A DNA stretch of 64,000 nucleotides from positions 1,488,001 through 1,552,000 of the forward strand of contig CAWEKD010000005.1 in assembly GCA_963809545.1 (NCBI GenBank), written 5' to 3'. Below, piece after piece: positions 36,416 to 44,874 of this stretch. Origin of the DNA: Natronosporangium sp035305625 (GTDB lineage Bacteria > Actinomycetota > Actinomycetes > Mycobacteriales > Micromonosporaceae). A program made the position numbers and the translations under genes. Within the stretch, counting starts at the first letter, position 1. Every line of letters begins with the position of its first letter. The notes below the pieces were generated by a model that was not told the DNA's origin, made no database searches, and was given only the letters and a program-made list of their open reading frames with translations.

Positions 36416-37242
36416 TGGGACAGAAGGTACACCCGCACGGGTTCCGGCTCGGCATCACGAGTGACTGGACCTCGCGCTGGTACGCGGACAAGCTGTACGC
36501 CGACTACATCGCCGAGGATGTGAAGATCCGGCGTCTGATCTCCGATGGGCTGGAGCGGGCCGGTATCTCCAAGGTGGACATCGAGCGGACTCGGGACCGG
36601 GTCCGGGTCGACATCCACACCGCCCGGCCGGGGATCGTGATCGGTCGGAAGGGCGCGGAGGCCGACCGGCTCCGGGGTGACCTGGAGAAGCTGACCGGCA
36701 AGCAGGTGCAGCTGAACATCCTCGAGGTGAAGAACCCGGAGTCGGACGCGCAGCTGGTCGCCCAGGGTGTGGCGGAGCAGCTGGCCAGCCGGGTGAGCTT
36801 CCGGCGGGCGATGCGTAAGGCCATCCAGTCGGCGATGCGTAACCCGCTGACCAAGGGCATCCGGGTGCAGGTGGCCGGTCGGCTCGGCGGCGCGGAGATG
36901 TCGCGCACCGAGTTCTACCGCGAGGGTCGGGTGCCGCTGCACACCTTGCGCGCCAATATTGAATACGGCTTCTTCGAAGCCCGGACCACCTTCGGCCGGA
37001 TCGGCGTGAAGGTGTGGATCTACAAGGGCGAAGGGGTGCCGGGTCGGGAACAACCGGAGTCCGGTCCGCCGCGCCGCCGGGAGCGGAGCGACCGGCCGCG
37101 GGGGCGGCGCTCGGGCGCGTCCGGCACCACGCCGTCGGGCACCGACGCCGGGCGGGCGGCAGCCCGGGAGCGGGCCGCTGCGTCGGCGGAGACCGCTGCC
37201 CAGGAGTCGGCTCAGGGCACTCAGGGTACGCAGGAGGGCTGA
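36415..37242 (+). CDS. rpsC: 30S ribosomal protein S3
   Basis: 275 residues. N-terminal KVHPHGFRLGI, KH domain with VIGRKGAEADRLRGDLEKLTG and C-terminal domain to VWIYKGE (about residue 208). About 65 extra Arg/Ala/Glu-rich residues follow, an actinobacterial feature. It belongs to the mRNA-entry helicase site with S4 and S5. rplP begins three bases after its stop. Confidence 0.96.
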   Translation: MGQKVHPHGFRLGITSDWTSRWYADKLYADYIAEDVKIRRLISDGLERAGISKVDIERTRDRVRVDIHTARPGIVIGRKGAEADRLRGDLEKLTGKQVQLNILEVKNPESDAQLVAQGVAEQLASRVSFRRAMRKAIQSAMRNPLTKGIRVQVAGRLGGAEMSRTEFYREGRVPLHTLRANIEYGFFEARTTFGRIGVKVWIYKGEGVPGREQPESGPPRRRERSDRPRGRRSGASGTTPSGTDAGRAAARERAAASAETAAQESAQGTQGTQEG

Positions 37243-37245
37243 CCA

Positions 37246-37671
37246 ATGTTGATGCCGCGTAAGCCCCCGAAGGGTTTCCGCAAGCCGCACCACCCGAAGC
37301 GCACGGGTCGCAGCAAGGGCGGTAACCGAGTCACGTTCGGTGACTTCGGGATCCAGGCGCTCGAGCCGGGATACGTGACCAACCGGCAGATCGAGGCCGC
37401 GCGTATCGCCATGACCCGCCACATCAAGCGGGGTGGGAAGGTGTGGATCAACATCTTCCCGGACCAGGCCCTCACCAAGAAGCCCGCCGAAACCCGGATG
37501 GGTTCTGGTAAGGGTTCGCCCGAGTGGTGGGTGGCCAATGTGAAGCCGGGCCGCGTGATGTTCGAGATGTCGTTCCCGAACGAAGCGGTCGCGCGGGAGG
37601 CGATGCGCCGCGCGATCCACAAGCTTCCGATGAAGTGCCGCATCGTGACCCGCGAATTGGGTGAGGCCTGA
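37246..37671 (+). CDS. rplP: 50S ribosomal protein L16
   Basis: 141 residues, with PRKPPKGFRKPHHPKRTGRSKGG, the PEWWVANVKPGRVMFEM block and C-terminal KCRIVTRELGEA. It binds near the A site. An internal ATG at 37252 would give the more usual MPRK start. The stop overlaps rpmC by one base. Confidence 0.96.
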   Translation: MLMPRKPPKGFRKPHHPKRTGRSKGGNRVTFGDFGIQALEPGYVTNRQIEAARIAMTRHIKRGGKVWINIFPDQALTKKPAETRMGSGKGSPEWWVANVKPGRVMFEMSFPNEAVAREAMRRAIHKLPMKCRIVTRELGEA

Positions 37672-37964
37672 TGGCAACCGGTACCAAGCCCTCGGAACTG
37701 CGTGAGCTAACCGACCCTGAGCTGGTGGAGCGGCTCCGGGAGGCCAAGGCGGAGCTGTTCAACCTCCGGGTGCAGGCGGCCACCGGGCAGCTGGACAACA
37801 ACCGGCGCCTCCAGGTGGTGCGCCGGGAGATCGCCCGGATCTACACCATCCTCCGGGAGCGGGAGCTGGGCCTGTCCGCGGCACCGACTGAGCTCACTGC
37901 CGCGGCTGCGGAGTCGGAGCAGGGCCAGGCCGGTGAGCGCGAGTCGACCGGGTCGGCGTCATGA
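37671..37964 (+). CDS. rpmC: 50S ribosomal protein L29
   Basis: 97 residues. The two-helix L29 core (LRELTDPELVERLREAKAELFNLRVQ...ARIYTILRERELG) covers about residues 8-68, followed by an Ala/Glu/Ser-rich tail. It overlaps a possible ATG at 37961; the likelier rpsQ start is 37976. Confidence 0.95.
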   Translation: MATGTKPSELRELTDPELVERLREAKAELFNLRVQAATGQLDNNRRLQVVRREIARIYTILRERELGLSAAPTELTAAAAESEQGQAGERESTGSAS

Positions 37965-37975
37965 AGGAGAACACC

Positions 37976-38269
37976 GTGACTGACAGCACAGCGACCCCGC
38001 AGACCGGCGCCGGCAAGCCTCGTGGCCGGCGGAAGGTCCGGGAAGGCATCGTCGTCAGCGACAAGATGGACAAGACGGTCGTCGTAGAGATTGAGGACCG
38101 TGTCAAGCACCCGCTGTACGGCAAGGTCATGCGCCGCACCAGTCGGCTGAAGGCGCATGACGAGAACAACGCGTGCGGCATCGGGGACCGGGTCTCGCTG
38201 ATGGAGACCCGACCGCTGTCGGCCACCAAGCGGTGGCGGGTGGTGGAGATTCTGGAGCGGGCCAAGTGA
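37976..38269 (+). CDS. rpsQ: 30S ribosomal protein S17
   Basis: 97 residues from GTG 37976, chosen because AAGGAGA (37964-37970) lies five bases upstream; ATG 37961, which overlaps the rpmC stop, is the alternative. OB-fold core with GIVVSDKMDKTVVVEIEDRVKHPLYGK. It is the last gene of the S10 operon series. Confidence 0.94.
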   Translation: MTDSTATPQTGAGKPRGRRKVREGIVVSDKMDKTVVVEIEDRVKHPLYGKVMRRTSRLKAHDENNACGIGDRVSLMETRPLSATKRWRVVEILERAK

Positions 38270-38324
38270 GCACGACTCCAGGCACCCGCCAGCGTCGACG
38301 CAGTCGTGAAGGAGGAGAGACCCG

Positions 38325-38693
38325 GTGATTCAGCAGGAGTCGCGGCTGCGGGTCGCGGACAACACCGGAGCCCGGGAGATCCTGTGTATCCGGGTCCTCG
38401 GTGGCTCCGGGCGGCGTTACGCCAGCATCGGCGACGAGATCGTGGCCACGGTGAAGGAAGCGATCCCGGGCGCGTCGGTCAAGAAGGGCGACGTGGTCAA
38501 GGCGGTCGTGGTCCGCACCGCCAAGGAGAAGCGGCGGCCGGACGGTTCCTACATCCGGTTCGACGAGAACGCCGCGGTGCTGCTGCGTGAGAGTGGTGAT
38601 CCGCGGGGGACCCGGATCTTCGGCCCGGTGGGCCGGGAGCTGCGGGACAAGCGCTTCATGAAGATCATCTCGCTGGCTCCGGAGGTGCTGTGA
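38325..38693 (+). CDS. rplN: 50S ribosomal protein L14
   Basis: 122 residues from GTG 38325 (AAGGAGGAGA at 38309-38318). IQQESRLRVADNTGAREILCIRVLGGS is the signature and ELRDKRFMKIISLAPEVL the end. The 55-bp gap before it marks the start of the spc gene group. It overlaps rplX by GTGA. Confidence 0.97.
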   Translation: MIQQESRLRVADNTGAREILCIRVLGGSGRRYASIGDEIVATVKEAIPGASVKKGDVVKAVVVRTAKEKRRPDGSYIRFDENAAVLLRESGDPRGTRIFGPVGRELRDKRFMKIISLAPEVL

Positions 38694-39010
38694 AGGTCAA
38701 GAAGAACGACATGGTTGTCGTCATCGCCGGCAAGGACCGGGGGGCACGCGGCAAGGTGATCGCCGCCTACCCCCGTGAGAACAAGGTGCTGGTCGAGGGC
38801 GTCAACCGGGTCAAGAAGCACACCAAGATCCAGACCAGCCGGCGCGGTTCCCAGTCTGGGGGGATCGTCACGCAGGAGGCGCCGATCCACGTCTCCAACG
38901 TGATGGTGCTGGATGACGAAGGCAAGCCCACCCGGGTCGGTTACCGGATCGACCCGGAGACCGGGGCCAAGGTGCGGATCGCCCGCCGTACCGGGAAGGA
39001 GCTGCCATGA
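38690..39010 (+). CDS. rplX: 50S ribosomal protein L24
   Basis: 106 residues from GTG 38690. KOW motif KKNDMVVVIAGKDRGARGKVIAA, then EGVNRVKKHTK. An assembly-initiator protein at the exit-tunnel rim. Coupled to rplN (GTGA) and rplE (ATGA). Confidence 0.97.
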   Translation: MKVKKNDMVVVIAGKDRGARGKVIAAYPRENKVLVEGVNRVKKHTKIQTSRRGSQSGGIVTQEAPIHVSNVMVLDDEGKPTRVGYRIDPETGAKVRIARRTGKELP

Positions 39011-39573
39011 CGACGATTGAGGCACCGCCGGTACCGCGGCTGAAGGAGCGGTACCGCACCGAAGTCGTGCCGAAGCTGCGGGAGCGGTTCAACTACCGCA
39101 ACCCGATGCAGGTGCCGGGGCTCGTCAAGGTCGTCCTCAACATGGGGGTGGGCGAGGCGGCCCGGGACGCCAAGATGATCGAAGGGGCGATGCGGGACCT
39201 GGCCACCATCACCGGCCAGAAGCCGCAGATCCGCCGCGCCAAGAAGTCGATCGCCCAGTTCAAGCTCCGGGAAGGGATGCCGATCGGGGCGAAGGTGACC
39301 CTCCGGGGCGACCGGATGTGGGAGTTCCTGGACCGGCTGCTGTCGATCGCGCTGCCCCGGATCCGGGACTTCCGTGGGCTGGACGGTCGGAAGCTGGACG
39401 GCAACGGGAACTACACCTTCGGTCTCACCGAGCAGTCGGTCTTCCACGAGATCGACCAGGACCGTATCGACCAGGTCCGGGGGATGGACATCACCGTGGT
39501 GACCACCGCCAAGACCGATGAGGAGGGGCGGGAACTGCTCAAGCTCCTGGGCTTCCCGTTCAAGGAGAACTGA
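39007..39573 (+). CDS. rplE: 50S ribosomal protein L5
   Basis: 188 residues. PRLKERYRTEVVPKLRERFNY, KVVLNMGVGEA, and GMDITVVTTAKTDEEGRELLKLLGFPF at the end. It binds 5S rRNA with L18 (encoded at 40.8 kb). Two bases separate it from the S14 gene. Confidence 0.97.
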   Translation: MTTIEAPPVPRLKERYRTEVVPKLRERFNYRNPMQVPGLVKVVLNMGVGEAARDAKMIEGAMRDLATITGQKPQIRRAKKSIAQFKLREGMPIGAKVTLRGDRMWEFLDRLLSIALPRIRDFRGLDGRKLDGNGNYTFGLTEQSVFHEIDQDRIDQVRGMDITVVTTAKTDEEGRELLKLLGFPFKEN

Positions 39574-39575
39574 GG

Positions 39576-39761
39576 ATGGCCAAGAAGTCTCTGATCATCA
39601 AGGCGCAGCGCAAGCCGAAGTTCGCGGTGCGGGCGTACACCCGATGCCAGCGGTGCGGACGGCCACGCGCGGTCTACCGCAAGTTCGGGCTGTGCCGGAT
39701 CTGCATTCGCGAACTTGCCCATCGGGGTGAACTCCCGGGCGTGACCAAGTCCTCCTGGTGA
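39576..39761 (+). CDS. rpsZ: 30S ribosomal protein S14, type Z (zinc-binding)
   Basis: 61 residues, the short zinc-containing form, with CQRC and CRIC as the four ligands. The gene is often named rpsN. Start ATG 39576, with AGGAG straddling the rplE stop. The short form in the spc operon, as here, is the main housekeeping S14 in actinobacteria. Confidence 0.96.
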   Translation: MAKKSLIIKAQRKPKFAVRAYTRCQRCGRPRAVYRKFGLCRICIRELAHRGELPGVTKSSW

Positions 39762-39794
39762 GCGGGGCGCCGGCGACCAGCTTCTGGGTGACCA

Positions 39795-39811
39795 CACCGG
39801 CGGTGCCGGTG
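39795..39811 (+). promoter_or_regulatory. Hairpin between rpsZ and rpsH
   Basis: CACCGGC (39795-39801), loop GGT, GCCGGTG (39805-39811) in the 109-bp gap before rpsH. S8 represses the spc operon in E. coli by binding its mRNA; whether this hairpin is such a site is open. Confidence 0.35.
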
Positions 39812-39870
39812 CGGCGACTCTTCGCTGCAGGCCCTGAACGGGAACCCCAGCGGGAAAGGCAGTTTTCTCT

Positions 39871-40278
39871 ATGACCATGACCGATCCGATCGCGGACATG
39901 TTGACCCGTCTGCGTAACGCCAACCAGGCGTACCACGACCAGGTGGCGATGCCCTACTCGAAGCTCAAGGCGAACATCGCCGAGGTGCTCAAGGCCGAGG
40001 GGTACATCGCCGACTGGTCGGTGGTCGAGCCGAGCGACGGTAGCGTCGGGCGCACTCTGGTGATCAACCTGAAGTACGGCCGGAACCGTGAGCGTAGCCT
40101 GGCGGGGCTACGTCGGGTTTCCAAGCCGGGGCTACGGGTGTACGCGAAGGCCTCCGACCTGCCGCGGGTACTGGGCGGGCTCGGGATCGCCATCGTGTCG
40201 ACATCCCAGGGGCTGCTGACCGACCGGCAGGCCCGCAAGCGTGGGGTGGGCGGGGAAGTCCTCGCCTACGTGTGGTGA
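39871..40278 (+). CDS. rpsH: 30S ribosomal protein S8
   Basis: 135 residues from ATG 39871 (an ATG at 39877 would give the usual MTDPIADML start). DPIADMLTRLRNANQAYHD, then the C-terminal STSQGLLTDRQARKRGVGGEVLAYVW. It binds the central domain of 16S rRNA. Confidence 0.96.
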   Translation: MTMTDPIADMLTRLRNANQAYHDQVAMPYSKLKANIAEVLKAEGYIADWSVVEPSDGSVGRTLVINLKYGRNRERSLAGLRRVSKPGLRVYAKASDLPRVLGGLGIAIVSTSQGLLTDRQARKRGVGGEVLAYVW

Positions 40279-40290
40279 GGAGGTCCAGCA

Positions 40291-40833
40291 GTGTCGCGAA
40301 TCGGACGTAAGCCGATTCCGGTGCCGGCCGGAGTAGAGGTCGCGATCGAGGACCGGACAGTACGGGTGAAGGGCCCGAAGGGAGAGCTCTCCTACACGCT
40401 CGTCGACCCGATTCGGGTGGAGCGGGGAGAGGACGGCTCCCTCCAGGTGGTCCGTCCGAATGACGAGCGCCGTTCCAAGGAGCTGCACGGGCTGTCCCGG
40501 ACCCTGATCGCCAACATGATCGAAGGCGTGACCAACGGCTACCGGAAGACCTTGGAGATCAACGGGACCGGGTACCGGGTGGCCGCCAAGGGGCGGGATC
40601 TCGAGTTCTCCCTCGGGTTCTCGCACCCGGTCGTCGTGCAGGCACCGGAAGGCATCCAGTTCACAGTAGAGAAGCCCACCCTGTTCCACGTCGCTGGTAT
40701 CGACAAGCAGCTGGTGGGCGAGGTTGCCGCTAATATCCGTAAGCTCCGTCCGCCGGAGCCTTACAAGGGCAAGGGCATCAAGTACAGCGACGAAGTGATT
40801 CGGCGTAAGGCCGGGAAGGCAGGTAAGAAGTGA
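40291..40833 (+). CDS. rplF: 50S ribosomal protein L6
   Basis: 180 residues from GTG 40291. SRIGRKPIPVPAGVEV start, and PPEPYKGKGIKYSDEVIRRKAGKAGKK at the C-terminus. It stabilises the sarcin-ricin loop region. It overlaps rplR by GTGA. Confidence 0.97.
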   Translation: MSRIGRKPIPVPAGVEVAIEDRTVRVKGPKGELSYTLVDPIRVERGEDGSLQVVRPNDERRSKELHGLSRTLIANMIEGVTNGYRKTLEINGTGYRVAAKGRDLEFSLGFSHPVVVQAPEGIQFTVEKPTLFHVAGIDKQLVGEVAANIRKLRPPEPYKGKGIKYSDEVIRRKAGKAGKK

Positions 40834-41216
40834 GCGCGGTTCTGCACCTGCCGCGCCGCCGGAGCGGTTCTCGGGCCGCGGCGCGGGCGCGGCGGCACTT
40901 CCGGGTGCGCAAGCGAATCACCGGCACCCCATCCCGGCCGCGGCTGGTGGTCACCCGCTCGCTGCGGCACACCGTCGCCCAGGTGGTCGACGACACCAAG
41001 GGGCACACCTTGGCGTCTGCCTCCACCATGGATCCGTCGATCCGCGGCAGCCAGGGGACCAAAACCGAGCTCGCCGCCAAGGTCGGCGCCCTGCTGGCCG
41101 AGCGGGCACTCGCGGCCGGTGTCACCCAGGTGGTGTTCGATCGGGCCGGCAACACGTACGCTGGTCGGATCGCGGCACTGGCCGACGCGGCGCGCGCGGG
41201 CGGGCTGAAGTTCTAG
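40830..41216 (+). CDS. rplR: 50S ribosomal protein L18
   Basis: 128 residues from GTG 40830. RRHFRVRKRITGTPSRPRLVVTRS and the C-terminal VFDRAGNTYAGRIAALADAARAGGLKF. 5S rRNA-binding partner of L5. The N-terminus (SAVLHLPRRRSGSRAA) is somewhat longer than usual. Confidence 0.97.
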   Translation: MSAVLHLPRRRSGSRAAARARRHFRVRKRITGTPSRPRLVVTRSLRHTVAQVVDDTKGHTLASASTMDPSIRGSQGTKTELAAKVGALLAERALAAGVTQVVFDRAGNTYAGRIAALADAARAGGLKF

Positions 41217-41256
41217 ACGTGACAGTTTCTCCAGAGGTTTGAGGAAGGTACGACTG

Positions 41257-41934
41257 ATGGCAGGTCCGCAGCGCGGCACGGGCTCGGCCGCGACCGAGGG
41301 CGGCCGGGACAGCCGCCGGGACGGTCGCCGCGAGGGTCGTCGGGACGGCGGCCGGGGCGCGCCGGCCGAGAAGAGCACCCACCTGGAGCGGGTGGTCACC
41401 ATCAACCGGGTGGCCAAGGTGGTCCAGGGAGGTCGCCGGTTCAGCTTCACCGCGCTCGTGGTGGTTGGAGACGGCGACGGCACGGTCGGGGTCGGCTACG
41501 GCAAGGCCAAGGAAGTGCCGGCCGCGATCGCCAAGGGCGTCGAGGAAGCCAAGAAGCACTTCTTCAAGGTTCCCCGGATCGGCACCACCATTCCGCACCC
41601 GGTGCAGGGTGAGGAGGCAGCCGGGGTGGTGCTCCTCAAGCCGGCCAGCGCGGGTACCGGTGTGATCGCCGGTGGCCCGGTGCGGGCAGTGCTGGAATGC
41701 GCCGGGATCCAGGACGTGCTCTCCAAGAGCCTCGGCTCCGCTAATCCGATCAACATCGTCCGCGCCACTGTGGCGGCGCTGAAGCAGCTGGAGCCGCCGG
41801 AGGCGGTGGCGGCGCGCCGTGGGTTGCCGGTAGAGGATGTGGCGCCGGCGGCGATGCTGGCGGCCCAGGCCGGAGCCAACCGGGCTCCTTCTGGGGCGAC
41901 TGACCAGAACTCTTCGGCGAACGCGGGAGTGTGA
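41257..41934 (+). CDS. rpsE: 30S ribosomal protein S5
   Basis: 225 residues from ATG 41257 (GAGGAAGG at 41241-41248). An Arg/Gly/Asp-rich N-terminal extension (about 1-38) precedes the core. The spectinomycin-binding loop reads NRVAKVVQGGRRFSF: Gln57 (codon 41425-41427) replaces the Lys that aligns with E. coli Lys26, a residue at which spectinomycin-resistance changes are known. The remainder (VGVGYGKAKEVPAAI, GPVRAVLECAGI) is conventional. Confidence 0.96.
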   Translation: MAGPQRGTGSAATEGGRDSRRDGRREGRRDGGRGAPAEKSTHLERVVTINRVAKVVQGGRRFSFTALVVVGDGDGTVGVGYGKAKEVPAAIAKGVEEAKKHFFKVPRIGTTIPHPVQGEEAAGVVLLKPASAGTGVIAGGPVRAVLECAGIQDVLSKSLGSANPINIVRATVAALKQLEPPEAVAARRGLPVEDVAPAAMLAAQAGANRAPSGATDQNSSANAGV

Positions 41935-41936
41935 GC

Positions 41937-42119
41937 ATGGCTCGGCTGAAGGTGACCCAGGTGCGGTCCGGGATCGGGCGGCAGCGGCAGCAACGGGAGA
42001 CGCTGCGCTCACTGGGCCTCAAGCACGTCAACGATGTGGTGATCAAGGACGACCGGCCGGAGATCCGGGGGATGATCTTTAAGGTCAGCCACCTGGTGAC
42101 GGTCGAGGAGGTCGAGTAG
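41937..42119 (+). CDS. rpmD: 50S ribosomal protein L30
   Basis: 60 residues. ATG 41937 gives the family start ARLKVTQVRSGIGR; the GTG at 41931 overlapping the rpsE stop is an alternative. LGLKHVNDVVIKDDRPEIRGMI is conserved. Two bases separate it from rplO. Confidence 0.95.
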   Translation: MARLKVTQVRSGIGRQRQQRETLRSLGLKHVNDVVIKDDRPEIRGMIFKVSHLVTVEEVE

Positions 42120-42121
42120 CG

Positions 42122-42613
42122 GTGACCATCAAGCTTCACCATCTCCGTCCCGCCCCCGGCGCCAAGACCGCCAAGATCCGGGTGGGCCGGGGTGAAGGCT
42201 CCAAGGGGAAGACCGCGGGACGGGGTACGAAGGGATCGAAGGCGCGGAACCAGATCCCGGCCACCTTCGAGGGCGGGCAGACCCCGATCCACATGCGGCT
42301 GCCCAAGATGAAGGGCTTCCGGAACCGCTTCAAGGTCCACTACCAGGTGGTCAACCTGGACCGGCTGGCGACGCTGTTCCCCAACGGGGGGCAGGTCGGC
42401 CCGGACGAACTGGTTGCCGCCGGGGCGGTTCGGAAGAATCAGCCGATCAAGGTCCTCGGCCAAGGTGACCTGGGAGGGGTGGCCCTCCAGGTGACCGCGC
42501 ATGCGTTCAGCAGCTCGGCCAAGGAGAAGATCATCGCCGCAGGCGGGACGGTCACGACCGTGGCCGGCCCGAAGGGATCGGGCGAGGCGAAGGACACGGG
42601 GGAGTCCGCCTGA
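42122..42613 (+). CDS. rplO: 50S ribosomal protein L15
   Basis: 163 residues from GTG 42122. Glycine-rich N-terminus with RVGRGEGSKGKTAGRGTKGSKAR, then FEGGQTPIHMRLPKMKGF. The tail after about residue 145 is longer than in E. coli. It is followed by a 203-bp gap before secY. Confidence 0.96.
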   Translation: MTIKLHHLRPAPGAKTAKIRVGRGEGSKGKTAGRGTKGSKARNQIPATFEGGQTPIHMRLPKMKGFRNRFKVHYQVVNLDRLATLFPNGGQVGPDELVAAGAVRKNQPIKVLGQGDLGGVALQVTAHAFSSSAKEKIIAAGGTVTTVAGPKGSGEAKDTGESA

Positions 42614-42816
42614 GGTCGCCGTGGCTACCCGCTGGTGGCGTGGTCGGTCATCGGGCGCGCCACCACCGGCCCGGCGGTCGTGCTGACAAGCACGATTGGA
42701 AATCCGGGCCGGTTTGGGTGGCTGCAGAGGTGTTTCCAGCCCAAGTGAACTGTTAGCATCCGAGACCAGACACACCCCTCGCCCCCGCCGGTGGGCCTCG
42801 CGCAGGAGGAAGTAGC
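42614..42816 (+). other. rplO-secY intergenic region
   Basis: No gene. TCGTGC (42678-42683) and GCACGA (42690-42695) form a small hairpin followed by TT, a possible weak terminator. TAGCAT (42754-42759) is a possible -10 for secY without a convincing -35. AGGAGGAA at 42804-42811 is the secY ribosome site. Confidence 0.4.
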
Positions 42817-44163
42817 TTGCTTTCGGCCTTTGTGAACGCGTTTCGTACGCCTGACCTGCGCAAGAAGATCCTGTTTACGATCTTCATCATTGGCGTCTAT
42901 CGGCTCGGGGCCAACTTGCCCAGCCCGGGTGTCTCGTACGACCGGGTGCAGGAGTGTGTGGCGCTGGCGGAGGCGCAGGAAGGCGCCGGGATGGGTGTCT
43001 TCACCCTCCTGAACCTGTTCTCCGGTGGGGCGCTGCTCCAGCTGTCGGTGTTCGCGCTGGGGATCATGCCCTACATCACCGCCTCCATCATCATGCAGCT
43101 GCTGCGGGTCGTGGTGCCGCGGCTGGAGCTGCTGCAGAAGGAAGGGCAGGCGGGGCAGGCCAAGATCACCCAGTACACCCGGTACCTGACCCTGGGCTTG
43201 GCGATCCTGCAGTCTTCGGCGTACGTGGCGCTGGCTCGGTCCGGGCAGCTGTTCGGCAACGTCACCTGCCCGGACGTGATCCCGAGCAGCATCGACACCG
43301 GGATCGCGGACTGGCTCCTGGTCGGCACCCTGGTGATCACCATGACCGCCGGTACCGGCGTGATCATGTGGCTCGGCGAGCTGATCACCGAGCGGGGTAT
43401 CGGCAACGGTATGTCGACCCTGATCTTCGTGTCGATTGCCGCGCAGCTGCCGACCGAGGGTTGGCGGATCATGCAGAGCGAGGGGGCCGCCGCGTTCATC
43501 GCCCTGATCGGGATTGCGATCCTGATCATCACGGCGGTGGTCTTCATGGAGCTCGGCCAGCGCCGGATCCCGGTGCAGTACGCCAAGCGGATGATCGGCC
43601 GGCGGATGTACGGCAACACCTCTACGTACATCCCGCTGAAGATCAACCAGGCCGGTGTGATCCCGGTGATCTTCGCCTCGTCCATGCTCTACCTGCCGCA
43701 GCTGGCGTTGCAGTTCGTGGACGACGGTACGGGCGACTATGGTCCGTTCTGGAACTGGGTGGCCAACAACATCGCGCTGCCGACCAGTCCGATCTATATC
43801 GTCTCGTACTTCCTGCTGATCATCTTCTTCACGTACTTCTACGTGTCGATCACGTTCAACCCGACGGATGTGGCCGACAACATGAAGAAGTACGGCGGGT
43901 TCGTGCCGGGTATTCGTCCAGGGAAGCCGACCGCGGACTACCTCGACTTCGTCCTGTCCCGGATCACTCTGGCCGGCTCGCTCTACCTGGCCGTGATCGC
44001 GGTGCTACCGAACTTCTTCTTCATCTACTTGAACGACCAGCAGTACATCAACTTCCCGTTCGGTGGTACCGCAGTCCTGATCATGGTGGGTGTGGGTCTG
44101 GAATCTGTGAAGCAGATCGAGAGCCAGCTCATGCAGCGGAACTACGAAGGGTTCCTGCGCTAG
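42817..44163 (+). CDS. secY: Preprotein translocase subunit SecY
   Basis: 448 residues from TTG 42817, supported by AGGAGGAA five bases upstream. Ten hydrophobic segments, the plug/first-periplasmic region after LGANLPSPGVSYDRVQ, and the conserved cytoplasmic loops (GQRRIPVQYAKRMIGRRMYG and KKYGGFVPGIRPGKPTADYL). It forms the channel with SecE. Confidence 0.98.
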   Translation: MLSAFVNAFRTPDLRKKILFTIFIIGVYRLGANLPSPGVSYDRVQECVALAEAQEGAGMGVFTLLNLFSGGALLQLSVFALGIMPYITASIIMQLLRVVVPRLELLQKEGQAGQAKITQYTRYLTLGLAILQSSAYVALARSGQLFGNVTCPDVIPSSIDTGIADWLLVGTLVITMTAGTGVIMWLGELITERGIGNGMSTLIFVSIAAQLPTEGWRIMQSEGAAAFIALIGIAILIITAVVFMELGQRRIPVQYAKRMIGRRMYGNTSTYIPLKINQAGVIPVIFASSMLYLPQLALQFVDDGTGDYGPFWNWVANNIALPTSPIYIVSYFLLIIFFTYFYVSITFNPTDVADNMKKYGGFVPGIRPGKPTADYLDFVLSRITLAGSLYLAVIAVLPNFFFIYLNDQQYINFPFGGTAVLIMVGVGLESVKQIESQLMQRNYEGFLR

Positions 44164-44212
44164 TGACGGCCACCACCGGGTACCGTGGGTGACCATCCGG
44201 GCGGGAGGACGC

Positions 44213-44865
44213 GTGAGGCTGGTATTGGTCGGGCCTCCTGGGGCCGGCAAAGGCACTCAGGCTGAATTCATCGCGGCACACTTCGCGGTGCCGAAGATTT
44301 CGACGGGTGACATATTCCGGGACAACGTGGCCCGGGGACCGAACTCGGTCGGCAAGCCCGACGGTACATGGACGCCGGGCAGCTGGTGCCGGATCAGGTC
44401 ACCATCAACATGGTGCGTGACCGGCTTTCAGAGCCGGACGCCGCGGGCGGGTTCCTGCTGGATGGGTTCCCCCGGACGGTTCCGCAGGCGCTGGCGCTGG
44501 ACAAGATGGTGGCCGACCTCGGCACCCACCTGGATGTGGTGCTGGAGTTGGTGGTCGACGACGACGAGGTGATCCGACGGTTGTCCGGCCGTCGCACTTG
44601 TCGTGGTTGCGGCAAGGTTTGGCATGTAGAGTTTGACCCGCCGCTGCGGGAGGGTGTGTGCGACCGGTGCGGCGGGGAGCTGTTCCAGCGTGATGACGAC
44701 CGGGCCGAGACCGTGGCCGAGCGGTTGCGGGTCTATGCCCGGGACACCGCCCCGCTAGTGGACTACTACGGCGCGCAGGGCAAGTTGGTGGGTATCGACG
44801 CCACCGGTCCGGTGGAGGACGTGACCCGCCGGGCGATAGACGCGCTGCGTTCCTACGGGGGATAG
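44213..44865 (+). pseudogene. adk: Adenylate kinase with apparent one-base deletion (frameshift)
   Basis: Translation from GTG 44213 (GGGAGGA at 44202-44208) gives the adenylate kinase N-terminus LVLVGPPGAGKGTQAEF...ISTGDIFRDNVARG. The homology then passes to the next frame, which reads TELGRQARRYMDAGQLVPD and continues to the stop at 44865. The break falls at GGGG (44334-44337); one more G restores a normal 217-residue enzyme. The second part is intact, with the zinc LID (CRGC...CDRC), DGFPRTVPQ and RRLSGR. Adk is essential (2 ADP = ATP + AMP), so the deletion is most likely a sequencing or assembly error. Confidence 0.88.
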
Positions 44866-44874
44866 AGGGTGAGG

